Positions 23,801-36,900 of a stretch of DNA of 64,000 nucleotides are shown one piece after another (positions within the stretch are counted from its first letter, which is position 1; the number at the start of each line of letters is the position of its first letter). Where the stretch lies: assembly GCA_003344405.1 (NCBI GenBank), contig NOWV01000046.1, forward strand, positions 1 to 64,000. The letters are read 5' to 3'. The position numbers and the translations under genes were made by a program. Below the pieces are notes generated by a model. It was not told the DNA's origin, did no database searches, and worked only from the letters and a program-made list of their open reading frames with translations. The DNA is from Trichoplax sp. H2. Taxonomy: Eukaryota > Placozoa > Uniplacotomia > Trichoplacea.

Positions 23801-26374
23801 AAACAATGGCAAGAATTATTGAGCTAGCTGAGCTAAATGTATGGTATTATACTATCTGTAAGTTTTATTTATACAAAATGTATCCGCTGACTATCTTGAA
23901 ATAGATCTATCCAAATATATCACGAATATATTAAACTGATAAGTTAAAAAAGAGTAATCTAAAAATTATATTGAATAGGTTCCAAACATTACAAAGCACA
24001 TACGAATGGTGCTCTATTTAGTTCCAGTAAAGTAGTATAAAAGTATGATCGAAAGTAACGGCAAGAATTATTGCACAAGCTGAGCTAAATGTATGATATT
24101 ACGCTGTCTGCAAATTTTTATTAAGCAATGTGTATCTGTTAACAATCTTGAAATAGATCTATTCGAATATAGAATATATTGCTAAATTGAGCTGATAAAT
24201 TCAAAAGAGTAATCTAACATTGTAATGCACAGATTCTTATTGCTATGCTGCGCATATGGATGAATGCTTTAGTTGTAATAACGTAGTATAAAAGCATGAT
24301 CGAAAGCAGTGGCAAGAATTATGGAACTAGCTGAACTAAAAACATAATATTAAGGCACGCTATCCGTAAATTAGTAAATGCTCTTGAATAGCCGATTAAC
24401 TCAAGTCAATGTATGACTATAAATAATACAGTAAGCTTGAAAATTTAATTTATTTGAATCAATCAATTTAATGTAATCATTAATAATAGTAAATGCGATT
24501 GAAAACGACATTTCAATAATATCATCCCTTGAATGCTTATGCAAGCTTTAGTTCTTAAATGAATTAGTCTCAAACTACATACTGTACTCCTATATACGAC
24601 ATTTTTCTTACATTTTAAACTCGTTATACTTAACTCCAAGAGTATCGTAGCTAATTATTAGACATCGGTTAAACTCATACTTATCGCCATATGAAAGCTT
24701 TAAGAAGAAATGCCCCCTTTGTACAAGGCAGAGAGTCGTCCTGTCGACATGATAATGCTATATAAAAAAATTACCCACTCGGTTTCCACGCTGTCTACAT
24801 TTGGTGTGGAAGCGAATAACATCAAAATGCAAGATGTTATTCGAAGGAAAGAAATGAAGTATTGCTTAATGCAATATCTGTTCAAACTCGATATGGCTAC
24901 ATCTTGAAAGCGAAGTCTCTTAATAAAAGGTTAAGCAATGGCAAGTCTTATTCTAACAACATATCGATCTACTCAAAACACCAATCACTTATGCAAGTCC
25001 CAACCTTATTTATCCGTTTTTTCTTTGATATGGTAATAACTTTGTTTTACATGTGTATATAATTTGTTTGTTTCCAGTAACTATTTACTTAAGATGAATC
25101 ACTATTATATATACAGTACAACCATCTTGATATCTACATTTAATGAAAAGTAAAGTGATAGTTAGGCATTCGACCATTCCCGATAAATCGACTGGTAAGA
25201 CGTTTAAATGTTGTTGAGTAACTACGGTAATTAGTAGGAGCTATTATTTTACATTAAATAATTCAAGTTGCTTAAGAATAACATGTAATTTACTAAATAT
25301 GGACTAATTAAATATCTCATTTAAAATCATCGACGTATAACATTTAGGAAATGTAATAATTTGGTTATGGGTGTTTGTAAAGCAGATGTAATTCGTGTAG
25401 CTCAGTCTAACAATGTCTTCTTGTTTAAATTCTTCCAGATATAATTATCGAGTATCGTAGCGTTCTCTATTAAAAGTAAAGAATAGTAAAGTATTTGTGT
25501 TTTCGTGTATGTTTAATCGTCAATGTGTGTCTATTTACAGTAATAATATAACGTTAATTAATTATTACCAATTCAAAACCATTTCATCGACTAATTGCTA
25601 TTTTAATAAAAGTAAATGATAAAAATTATGACCACGTATCCAGTCTGGCTCTAATAACGGTAACTGGTATAATCTAAAACCATTTTAACTATATCCCGAT
25701 AACAAGACAGTACTAAAAACGTTTGCGTATGTTAAAATTAAAATAATAAAAGGCAAAATTTAAGTATACGGCATAGCACTGTTATTATGCTGATGATTGA
25801 TTCTTAAAGTGATAGGAGAATACATAAAAACTGAGACAATACGAAACGATCCTACCGAGTTCGACGACATTTACAAATTAACTAAATGAGTATAAATCAA
25901 TTTAGGGACTTTTACTCTCTATTCAATTGTACGATATCAATATGATTTAGCTTTACTAAATTACCAAATGCTAAATTTTTTTATTTTCGACTGTGATATC
26001 TCGCTCTTCAGTAGGAAATCAAAGATAGTCTAACGTCTATAACGTTTACAGAAAAAGAGTACCAGTTGACGATGCATACAAGAAGAAAATTATCGCTATT
26101 TAACTCAGATATAATCATCGTAGTAACAAAGTACAGACAATCTGCCGTAATGCAGGATTAACATTGTATCCACTACTATAAATCATCACTGTTACTTTCG
26201 AAGCAAGCATCAAGCATATAAAAATTTTTAAAGATATCGAAATCTTTCACTTGCCAAGTTGTTAAACTGGTACTTCAATAAATTATCATTTATCTATTTA
26301 CTGTATGTATTAAATTAGACCATTTTCGTCGCCCAAGTCTATGATATTTTTCAAAAAAACTTAATTCAATTAGA
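20850..26374. other. Intergenic DNA between CADPS and the first proline-rich gene
   Basis: This is AT-rich sequence with only short ORFs. It should include the CADPS 3'UTR, but no clear AATAAA lies close to the stop codon. A frame at 24710-24904 (65 codons, ATG start) has mixed composition but no recognisable domain. The only organised feature is the repeat at 23656-24390. I see no RNA gene. Confidence 0.7.
23656..24390. repeat. Tandem repeat, about 245-bp unit, three diverged copies
   Basis: Copies begin near 23656, 23902 and 24144. Shared landmarks in order are an 'ataaatt(t/c)aaaagagtaat' block, 'attgaatagattcc', 'aaagtagtataaaagtatga' and 'ggcaagaattattg', then 'gctgagctaaatgtat'. Divergence is roughly 15-25 percent by eye. 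The array lies in intergenic DNA about 2.8 kb downstream of CADPS. Confidence 0.8.
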
Positions 26375-26692
26375 TTAATCAGTGCATGATTTAACCAACA
26401 TAACGATGATAAAAATCGGAGGACAGATTAAACATAAAAGGATGTATAAAATCACATTATTGGAGTGATCTTCATGGACAACAACAGTAGTTTGCGCCGG
26501 TTGTACAACTGGTTGAGTAATAGTAATTTGCTGTTGTGGAGGGTAGCCTCCTTGTGGCGGCACAGGATAAGCTTGCTGTGGTGGAATAGCGTATGGTGGC
26601 GGTTGCATTTGTCCGAGAGGTATTCCTTGTGGTGGTGGTATTTGGCCAGCCTGTGGTGGCGGGTAAGGATTATATCCAGGTTGCTTCGACAT
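26375..26692 (-). CDS. Small proline/glutamine-rich protein with C-terminal membrane segment, copy A (105 aa)
   Basis: An intronless ORF with ATG at 26692 and TAA at 26375. Residues 1 to about 65 are a Pro/Gln/Gly/Tyr-rich low-complexity region with PPP, PPQ and one PPPY motif, a potential WW-domain ligand. A short polar stretch with TTVVVHED follows, then a 20-residue hydrophobic segment (about 80-99, ILYILLCLICPPIFIIVMLV) containing a Pro-Pro pair, and the charged end KSCTD. This suggests a tail-anchored or single-pass protein with a cytosolic proline-rich arm. The architecture (PPPY, proline-rich arm, TTV-VxED, terminal membrane segment) recalls animal CYSTM1-type proteins, but the cysteine cluster is missing, so I do not assign that family. 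A paralogue lies at 32026-32457 on the same strand with an almost identical tail. Conservation of the tail over a divergent N-terminus argues that both are expressed proteins. Function unknown. Confidence 0.85.
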   Translation of the reverse strand: MSKQPGYNPYPPPQAGQIPPPQGIPLGQMQPPPYAIPPQQAYPVPPQGGYPPQQQITITQPVVQPAQTTVVVHEDHSNNVILYILLCLICPPIFIIVMLVKSCTD

Positions 26693-29600
26693 TTTATGAT
26701 TAATTTTTATTTAAATGTACGATAGTGAGAGTTGAAGAGGAGTAGAGACAACGCTGGATTGATTTTTAACAACTTCTTTCCGCGTAGCGTTAAAATGTTC
26801 TAATCTATAAAAAAAGTCCAGCAATTGTATTTTATAGACAGCAATTGTATTTTATAGATGATTATAATTCTTTTATCATTTTAAATAGTAGATATAAATA
26901 ATACAAAAATATTCAATAAAGGTCGTCAAGGAATCTACCTACGTCGTACTTGCAGTACAATAACTTAACAAAAGTCGATATTATAATAATAATATATTCA
27001 AAGTTTAACAATAATGCATTGAACGTAGAACAATCCTGACATGGTTAGTATAGGCGCAATGATCTTGATGCATTGAAACTATATTGTAATATATCGTAGA
27101 GAGCCAAATTTTAGCACAGGCGTGTACAGTTTTCTTAGAATAAATACAATTGTAATTGTAATTAATTACCTCCGACTTTTCAGGCAAATATACATAATAT
27201 ACTTTCGATGATTTCAATATAATCTCTAGACCTTGTAATGTAACTTAGCATTATTATTGTAGACTGTTAGCCATGTTTAGTATAATGTGCGGTAGATATT
27301 TGGTAGCTATAACTATAGACTGTAGTGGTAGAGACTCTATGCTAGAGTACAGATGACTATGTACAGTAAGCTGTTGAGTTACTAATAAGGTTATAGGTAA
27401 AAATAGAACTGTAAATCATATATTAGGAAATGGTTACTTCATTGTACTTTAGCTGGTGTGAATGATGCTACGTAAGTACTGTAGTCGTATCCATATTGGA
27501 TTAATGATGGTCCGCAGTAGAATAGTCTACTAAGAACAATTTAACTATGTGTAAAATAAGGTAAAAGGTTGCTATGCGGATTGTAGCTGCGAATGCTACG
27601 AAGAGTATAAAAGCATGCAACTTTAGATTATTCTGTTAGTTCATTCTAGAAGTCGTTAGTAGTAGTATTCGGCTAGAGTAGAGCTGTGTGTAGTTAATCT
27701 TTGTATAAGATTCAATAAAGCCCTTATTTTTCTAAAATTTGGAATCTCGTGATTGGTATATATCACAGACCTATATAATAGTTGAAAGTTATGCTACCTG
27801 CTGTAGATAATTAGTGTCGACATTATACGAGTGGAGGTACATTTAGATCGATAAAGTGACAACTTACAAACTTACAAGAGATATACTATAGTATCATAAG
27901 CATGATGAGATCCAGTACTGTCTCCTTCTCCTGCAAAATCAAGTGCAAATCTACAATGTTAATATCATAGGATGAAAGCCTTTCTATTATGGATATTTCA
28001 AATGTATATGTTATGCCTGTTGTATACCATACAAGAAATTACTAGAGTGTGATACTACTACTGTTTTTTGTAAATATTATCAAATGCTCATTTTAAGAAT
28101 ATGCTATACAAGTATAATAAGTAATGTATTCATCCGTGCACATTCTCTATTAAATAAAATTAGCTTAACGTTCTATCGCTTTGCTGCCAGAGATATCACA
28201 ATTCATAATGTAAAGATTTACCGGGTATTATAAGTTCTTATTGGTTTGTCATGGTGTATGAGTTTATTATAACACAATATATACCTATTAACGTCTGAAT
28301 AAATATAAGAAGTAAATAAGTTCCTTGCTTGTGATATTGTATAAAAATATTAATGAATGTTTTAGCATGTAGAATCCAGTGTTTACAGTTCCTATGCATA
28401 TTTCATTATTACGGCAAACGGTAACTAGTCAAAGTTATATTGGCGCATCTGATATTAAATAGCCCTTCACATATGATAATCACGAAAGTAATTACGTAAT
28501 ATTAAATTAAGATTGCCATTCAACGTATGTTCTTATAGAAGCGAAGTCAATATTTCTAGCTCTTACCCATATTGTAACTCTCGAATTATCCCGGCTAGTC
28601 TTTTAATATTTAGTGAAATCCCATATAGTACCGTAAATTTTATGGACTATAGTTCGCGTCTCGCTTAATTAATTAACAATTATCGATTCGATATATGCTA
28701 TGGACTTTACTGGTACAGTGATGTTAACTAATAGAAATTGATCTTCGTGTTATTGCTTGCTTAATGGTCATTTCACACGATAAATAAATTATGAAATTCA
28801 ACTGAGACTAAATTAGAAATACTGTGTATATAATTGTGCGGAGATAGCAACTCCGATTTTTTCTTAATCCTACCCTTGAGGAGCTATCAAAGAATTCAAC
28901 CTATTTGCATAAGTATTGCATAAATAATCCGAGTCTATTACAAGTTCCTATGCAGAATATCCTATATTTTAATTAGTCACGTTCACACGAAGGGATATTG
29001 TACTCTGCAAAGGAAATAATTTATAAATGTAAAGGGAATTCAGAGTGCGAGTATTTTAAATTGGACATCCTTTGGTAAACCCCACTTTATAAGTTTACAG
29101 TATGTAATACACACAATTGCATGCTTCTGTTAATATTGCATGTGCATGCAATTTTTAATTTCTTGTCTATAAATTTGATCTGCTAATTTACTAATACTGT
29201 GTAAATAGCATCTTCTTCATAATTAAATGTAATCGTACTAAATACTATATAAAGTTGTAAAATATTACATTTCTTGCTTACTTTATCCCAGCATCAAACT
29301 GTGGTATCATCAACAGCGCATTATTTATTAGTATCTCGTTCATAATTAGTTGTAATCGTACTAAATACTATATTATGCTGTATAATACTGTATTCTTTGC
29401 TTACTTTTGTCCGAATATCAAACTGTGCTATCATCGACGGCGCATTATTTATTAAAATTTGTGACATTGGGACTGTAGGTATACAGTAGCAATTCAACCT
29501 TCTACTACTTCAGATCAGCTTTATTGTTTGTCGTTAGAAATCTAATTAGTGGATAGTAATTAATCCCTAGTATTAGTTAGCAATACAACAGATATACTAA

Positions 29601-32025
29601 ATATGATTGGCAAAGGCTGCTACATTCATTTTATACACATGGTTGGTACACAGCCATAGAATAATATAAAACGTACTCGTATGCTTCTATCAGGATTACA
29701 AACTACTATTGGACATGAAGGTAGAGCTATCAGTACAGACCTACACAATTTTACTTCCGATAGTATTTTCAAATTTTTTCTATATACTCTTACATGAAGA
29801 TTCTTCTGTCACGAAATTAACTACCGTATCGTATCGTTGAATGATTGATCTATCAGTATCATTTACCTTCATCCACCATGAACCATCCCAAAACTATGTG
29901 GTGGAACATTTATCGACTTGATTTATCTATGGAATCAGTCTGCTATCCGGTTATCATGTATTAAATTAAAAGCAATTAATCTTCATTTCAAGTCGTAGCT
30001 AACATGTTAATCACTCGTATTGCAGGCATAACGAGCCATGATCTTTAACATATCGATCATACAATTGCTATCCAAGGATGATATCACACATATACTACAT
30101 GGTAGTTGACCAATAAAATCTTACATTTTCTATCATTTGAAGTAGTACGGAAAACTGGTGTCTTAAAGAGTCTCTCTTCTTTTTTTGAATCATATTCCGT
30201 AGTACGAAGTTTACCTTATACAGTACCGTATAGGATGATATTTCGTTTACCCACTAATCCAATGCTTATAATAATTACAATTTTACAGCCAATGAGTACA
30301 CACTTCAAATCTTAGTTAAATAATTAATAAGCAGCTTGTCTCAAGTTTCAAGTCTGACAGGTCTATCAAATGGTAATACTATCTGTTAAATGAGCACATT
30401 ATCGTAAACCTTCAGCAAAGCGACAGGAGTTTGCACTAGTACAGTTTATTGATGCGTGTAATAATCATATCCTTCCCTTTAAATATGCAAGGAATCACTA
30501 AGAGTAGATACCATAGAATTTATTTTTAAGAATGGATCAAATAATTCAATCGTGTTAAGTATTTCAAGACTATAATAGTAATACGTTACATACGATCATT
30601 AACCAATCATACATTATCATTGAATGAAGGTGCACCATAGCAAAAAGACGTATACAGCATAAATTAGAATACAGATAAAACAGAAATTCTTATTAATTCA
30701 CCCCCTTAAATATTCATTTCATTGTAATTTTACAACTATAGTAGTATTACACATACTATTTTAATATTCGTTCATTGAAATCTAGATGCACCCTCGATAA
30801 TAGTTTTAGTATTATATCAACCGTTAGACCGCATTCTGTAGATAGTGCAGTCATACTAAAAATATTACGGTACAAATAGGACAGAAGTAGAACCAATAAA
30901 TTTAAATTCATCGGAGAAAATAGTAAAGAATAATCTGTTGATGCAAAGAAAATAAAGTTGGCCTCTTTAGCGCTGAATATTGACTAGAAAGTAAGATACA
31001 CACAATGACGATGAAAAGGACCCGCTAGTTCACACCAATCTATCACCTACATCTATGCGATCAATACAGGAATGGCTATAACGATTAGAACAGTTCTTCT
31101 GACACAAAATGTAGTTGTACAGTTGCAATTAGTATATTAACGTATCATGTGTAGAGTAAAATCACCAGTATGCCAATTCTTTAATGTCATCGTTGAATAA
31201 AATGGTGTCGCTGTAATAAACGTAATCATACTACTTATACATGACTGTAGCTAGTATTCTGTAGTAAGACACATTTAGTGAGTTCTACGTACAGTACCTT
31301 CTACTTGGCCAAGCACAAACAACTGATAGGATAGATCTATATTAATGAAATGAAATAATATCCAAGGCAAGCCATATCTTGCATCGCAAAATCGTTATTA
31401 TAGCGATGATGATAGCCGTAAAATGTGATCACTTATTATTAAATGGATATCTTGAGAAAGACTAATAACGTCTTTAAAGAATATCGCGTATACAGTACGC
31501 TATAGATGTAAGTCAATCCAAAAGTGCGAGAACAAATACTGTCGATACGGCGGCCATCGGCATCATCATTTAGTTCAGTTTTGAGTATACTGTACAGTGG
31601 GTTAAATCATGAATTGACAAACACCACTCTACCCATCCAATCATTCAAACACACGAATAACCAGTAAAATATCAACAGAGCCAAACGATAACGAAGTATT
31701 GAGATGCAGTACATTGTAAGGGTAGGTGTTACTGATAGATAACAATTTTTTAATTATGATAAGAATAACTGATTATAATTATTTATTTTTAATGAAAACC
31801 AAGAGACACGATGTTGCGTCCATTTTCTGTAGTAATGAAAATCTTTCATTGGCTTTCGTACGGATTAAAGTAAAAATGAATAGAATCAAGTGAAATTTAT
31901 ATCTGTTGGATCCAATTTTTTGACTACACTTCATCCCAGTCTCGAATTCTTGACTTCATATATTTTGTAACATTGAAAAGACTACTGATAAAGTCTTGAT
32001 CATTTGGATCACAACGTATCGGATT
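26693..32025. other. Intergenic DNA between the two proline-rich paralogues
   Basis: No ORF here has a recognisable domain; the longest are 62-70 codons with stop-rich neighbours. A near-perfect direct repeat, 'cagcaattgtattttataga', lies at about 26820-26858, just upstream of copy A. A two-copy repeat lies at 29213-29455. Short TACAGTA-type words are scattered throughout. I see nothing else. Confidence 0.65.
29213..29455. repeat. Tandem repeat, about 123-bp unit, two copies
   Basis: Two adjacent blocks share 'tgtaatcgtactaaatacta', 'cttgcttacttt' and 'gcgcattatttatta' in the same order, with about 15 percent difference. No coding potential is seen. Confidence 0.8.
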
Positions 32026-32457
32026 TTAGTCAGTGCAAGATTTCACTAGCATGACGATGATAAAAACTGGAGGACAAACCAGACATAATAGAATATATAA
32101 TATGACGTTATCATCGTTCTTTTCGTGTACAACGATTGTCCGTTGGGCTGGTTGGGCTGCTGGTTGATGAAGGACAACCGAGGAAGATTGAACTGGCGCT
32201 GGGTAAGCCTGCTGTGGTGGTTGTCCGAAAGGATAGCCTTGGCCTGATGGTGGCATGTAACCACTTTGCGGTGGCGGAATACCGTATCCTTGCTGTGGCG
32301 GAACGCCGTATCCTTGCTGTGGTGGAGGATAAGGTTGTGCCATTGGCTGAATACCTATACCCATACCTGGCTTTCCCGATGGATCTGCATAGGGCGGTGG
32401 AGCAGCCACTTGAGGTGGAGGAACAGAATAAGGTTGATATGGTGGTTGTTGAGACAT
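32026..32457 (-). CDS. Small proline/glutamine-rich protein with C-terminal membrane segment, copy B (143 aa)
   Basis: An intronless ORF with ATG at 32457 and TAA at 32026. An upstream in-frame TTG at 32481 is not a likely start. The N-terminal 100 residues are Pro/Gln/Gly/Tyr-rich, with PPYQPY, PPPYADP and repeated PPQQGYG-type units. A QPAQRT-VVHE stretch is followed by the hydrophobic segment ILYILLCLVCPPVFIIVMLV (about 118-137) and KSCTD at the end. The last 35 or so residues match copy A at nearly every position, while the proline-rich arm differs in length and order, so the two arose by duplication with relaxed constraint on the arm. PPxY-type motifs suggest possible binding to WW-domain (for example NEDD4-family) proteins; this is inference. 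No signal peptide is seen. Function unknown. Confidence 0.87.
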   Translation of the reverse strand: MSQQPPYQPYSVPPPQVAAPPPYADPSGKPGMGIGIQPMAQPYPPPQQGYGVPPQQGYGIPPPQSGYMPPSGQGYPFGQPPQQAYPAPVQSSSVVLHQPAAQPAQRTIVVHEKNDDNVILYILLCLVCPPVFIIVMLVKSCTD

Positions 32458-33930
32458 GATGTGGATGAAAGAGAGGATCAATTAATAAAAACGAACTCAC
32501 TACACGCTCCGAAGACGTTCAAGAGATGCGTCTACTGGGACAATATTCCTAGTGAAAGGTCAAGTAGTGTAAAAAAGCGTCGAGCGGTATCACTTCTAGT
32601 TATTCGTCTTAACACTACCTTAGTACTGTAATCACCCCGTGCAATTTATACTCTTGTATAGTGAGTGCACTCTTCAGCTTATTGCATGCAAAATTTTCAA
32701 GAAAAAATTCGCTCTACTTTCTATCTAAATGGAAATACAGAACAATCAATTTCATTTCGATAGTAACGGACAGACCAATTGCTTTACGTCTCATTTCGAC
32801 TGTGCCGTGCCGTACATCTGTGTCGAACTATACTGTACTGTATAATCAATATCAATTTTTTTTTCTGTACTGTACAATATGATTGTTTAGAGCTCTGCTA
32901 CCAGATTGTTCAGTATGATGTCATCGTTCGGTCTATGGTTATTCAGTACATACGTAATGCGCAACTTGCATGCGCAATGTGTCTTGACCACTACTATACT
33001 GTAAAATAAGAGTCTTGTAGAACACCATTGATGATCGATCATCATACAGGCACTTGATACTTGCTAAATCGCTATCGTTTGATTGTCAATCTACGTATAA
33101 ATCTCTCCTACTGTACATTTAAAACTTACCGTAATAATCAATTACGAGTTTCCCAAAATCGAAATAAAGCCTGTTGCAATAAGTGCACTACTTCAGGATT
33201 ATGACCATCTGATGTTTCGAACTTTACCATTATGAAAGTGTCAATCATTCAGCTTGTCTGACATGTATACTGAAATTCACCAGCCAATAATTAATTGAAG
33301 AACAAAATTTCTACAGTTACTTCTGCTTGCTACAAAAGTTAAACGTCGATCGTATCCCTACCAAACAAGTAAGTTAGTTAAAATAGCTACAAGTATACAT
33401 TTTATACTTAATAGTTAGGCTTAGTTATACTGGCAGACTGCAATTCTTAGTTGCATGCAGTCGCCAAATTCCCTGGTATCAAATACAGTCACTATCTACT
33501 GTATATTTCAATCACATTCCTAAAATTTTGTTTGTCAACCATTGACCAGCAAATAATGCTTTATTAACAATATACTCATGTAATAAACGAATAGTCAAGT
33601 ACGCCATCAAGATATCGTACACATGACAGTATCAGTAAGGAGATCATACAAAAACATAAATACATATTAAATTTCCATCAGATAACACTTCATGACCGCT
33701 CAGATGAGTCATTTAGACTATGTATCAACTATTCGTAGTATCATTCGTCGTAGTGCAATTAGCTGCAGAATCAACGATACTTTCTCACTCATATCATCTT
33801 TATTAATTAATAGGCAATATACAGAAATGATAGATGAATATGAGAAATCTGCAGCTATAGCCATCGGTTATGTACAAGCACAAGTAATCACTCTTTACAT
33901 TAGCAAGGCAAAAATTTTTCTACAACCATA
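32458..33930. other. Intergenic DNA between copy B and BRPF
   Basis: No gene is seen. Around 32830-32880 is a GTACTGTAC-type palindromic stretch beside a run of Ts. The frame at 33692-33943 (+) overlaps the last BRPF exon in antisense and is a chance ORF. A TTTATT (AATAAA on the minus strand) at 33799-33804 may be the BRPF polyadenylation signal. Confidence 0.6.
33799..33804 (-). terminator. Candidate polyadenylation signal for BRPF
   Basis: AATAAA on the minus strand, about 127 nt after the BRPF stop codon. It is the first such hexamer I noticed downstream. AT-rich DNA makes chance occurrence likely, so the assignment is tentative. Confidence 0.3.
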
Positions 33931-36900
33931 CTATGTATCATAATTACTATGCAAATCATGATCATCAGCAACGAAAGGAGGATCATCAATGTTACCATTC
34001 CCATTGCTTGATAGAACATTGACACCACGACTATACTTCAATGCCCGTTCAAAAGCATGCATTACGTTCCTTCTCATTGATACTTTGCGACTCTCAGTTA
34101 ACTTTTCATTGTCAAAATCGCTATCAACGCCCAGTGGATGTAATTTATAATAAGGAAGCCATTGCCTAAAGCAAAAATAGAATTATAATGTAAACCATCA
34201 TATTTACCATGTCTTAGCATTATTTCATCAACATCTTTTCATACCAAGTTCGCCTAACGTCAAAAAACAAAACCAAGTACACCGCTGCAGAGTCTTCGCC
34301 GGTAAGTCTATTTTTTAATACATCAGCAGGAGGGCCTGGAATAGTTATGCCATTATGAACAAAACCACAGTTTGGAGTTGTAGAGTCGATAACCTGATAC
34401 AAAGAAATTGTATTTAAAGTCAGTTAGCCCTTTCCCCTTTAATTTATATTGTTACATATTCATGGTATAAGTAAACCTACCAAAGCTGGGTAAGAAGGAA
34501 ATCCTCGACATTTTGCCCAAACCAGGTCAAGGTGACTGTACCGATTCTTGGTAGAATCGTCCATAATTCCGTTTTGCCCGTTTAATTCGACTGTTTCCGA
34601 AGCCGAATCTGCAGTATGATTCTGATGATTAACTATAGCAGTATCTTCGATAGATGGTGACTCGTCCTGACGGCTGTTAGCATCAGGAGAATTATTTACA
34701 GGAATACTATGTTCACATTCATTCATGCCATTACATACAGCATCACCAACTAATGATCCAAGGGTAGAAGAAGGAGGAGTTTCTATACTTACATCCGGTT
34801 TTAAACTTTTCCCTTGCAATTCTTCACCTTGATTACATACATTATTGCCAATCGATTGGTTTAAATGCTTTATGCTAGCATTATCTTCAATCGATTGTCC
34901 TGCAATATCATATTTCAATAAATTAGCATTATCATCGGGATGTGCTACTATTTCTGGGCTTAATAGCCCATTTTCTTGCATAATTCCATTGGTAGCGATT
35001 CTTTTGCTATCTAGTCGATGATTTTCATCCACTGATTTTCGTTTTCTTCGTTTACAGCTACGATCGAAATCTTCTCGGTCACTATTCACCACTCCCATGT
35101 CATTACTAGTTCTTCGCGCACTTGTAACGGTATTTACCATACCTATGTCGTTACTAGTTCTTCGTGAGTCTGTAGCTGTCTTTCTTACAAGGAATTCATC
35201 GATTTTAGTCTGCCTCTTAACACCATTATGAAATTGAATACAACTTCCGTTACCATCCGACAACTCTGATTGTATTTTGGCATTACAATTCACTTGTCCT
35301 TTTGTACTCTGAAAATAAAACAAAATTTTTAAAATAAATTTATCAAATCCACAGATACTATCAACACATGCTTTATTTTTACCTCTTTCAGTTTATTTAA
35401 TTGGCGCCTTGTAGACGCTACTTCTTTTTTGATCTGCTTTATCTTCATAGCTCTAACACCACTATGTTTAATATTTTTAGCACTTCTCATACGTTCGCTC
35501 AAATTTGAAAGTCGCTCTTCTAATATCTTCGTCTGCATGTCATCTAGATGATCTTTAGCTGCTTCTAGCTTGTCAAAATCTGTAACTGAAAAATTAAATT
35601 TATCAAACCAAATACCTCGCAGTATTAATATTTCATACAATATAATAATACAATCTCACAGTATTTACGGTATAATTGCTCCATTTAATACAGTACCTGC
35701 GTCTATAGCTAGATCGAACGGGTTATAGTTCTCCAACTTTAGCTCTTTATGTAATGAACTTAAAGGATCGACAAAATACTCTATTGCACGGCGAACTTCC
35801 TTAAATATAGCCTTGCCGGCTTCCCTCACTTTTACACCCCATTTATAGTAAATTGTATCCGGTTGATTATATGCCAAGCAATTATTTATCATCAAGTAAA
35901 AATCCGACTCGAAATCCACTATACTTTGGTAATGACCACTTTCCAATCGTTTTTCCATAGTCGATAAATCCATAGGGGATTCAATAAAACTCAGATAGTC
36001 TTTTACCTAATTAGCAAAGATCGTAATAGCGTCAAAGATTAATACTCATCTCCCTCATTAAGTAATTTTTACATTAAGAAATTGCTAACCTCTTCTAACG
36101 AAACGGGTTCCGCAAATATTTCGTAGCAATCCCTTTCACGTAGCTGATAAAGGCAACTTTTCAATATGCTATATAGAGGACGAATCCGCATATCTGTGAC
36201 CTTCTGACATAAGCGCATCTAAAGACAGAAAAATGACAAGCACCCATTAAGCCTTAATACACATGTACTATAACTTGATTAAAATTAAAATGGTTTACTA
36301 ATATGAACTGACATAGTCACGTTTCAGCTTCTCTCTCTTCCGAACTAATTCAATTAGCAATCGTGCGCGCTCTAAATCTTGTCTCAAGTGCCTCCAACCT
36401 TGAAGCTGTTCCTTTAAGACAGCAGCTTCATCTGCATTTTTAAACTATTTCACATCAAAGAGAGAGATGATTATTTAAGTATAAGTACTACAACGGAGGA
36501 AAATTTGAGAATTTATAATTACCTAATTTCTACTAGAATCGAATCATGATCACTAATTTATAGAATATAACATCGATAGTTACCTGATGAGCAACACGGT
36601 GTGTGGGATGACTAGCCTGCAATCTTCTTAATAGTGGAACACCATTACGTGATTGACGCTTTAGCATCCAATAATTGATAATCATTTGAATAAATTGAGC
36701 TTTCCGTTGAATGTTAATTTTTGAGCCAAGCTTAGTAATCCTATAATTGTAGTCCATAGAATTAATAATAAATAATCATGATACAACAAAGCTAGTGTAG
36801 TTATCGTGTACAAATTTACTTCATTTTTTCCTTACTAACTTGTGCATGGGTAATCTTGGGATGGAAACTACTGGTACTGAGTTTGATCTACGGTCTCCAG

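Noticed and set aside
32111-32631. Overlapping frames of 107-129 codons on both strands around copy B of the proline-rich gene
   Set aside because: They are shadows of the Pro/Gln-rich coding sequence; only the 32457-32026 frame shares the tail with its paralogue.
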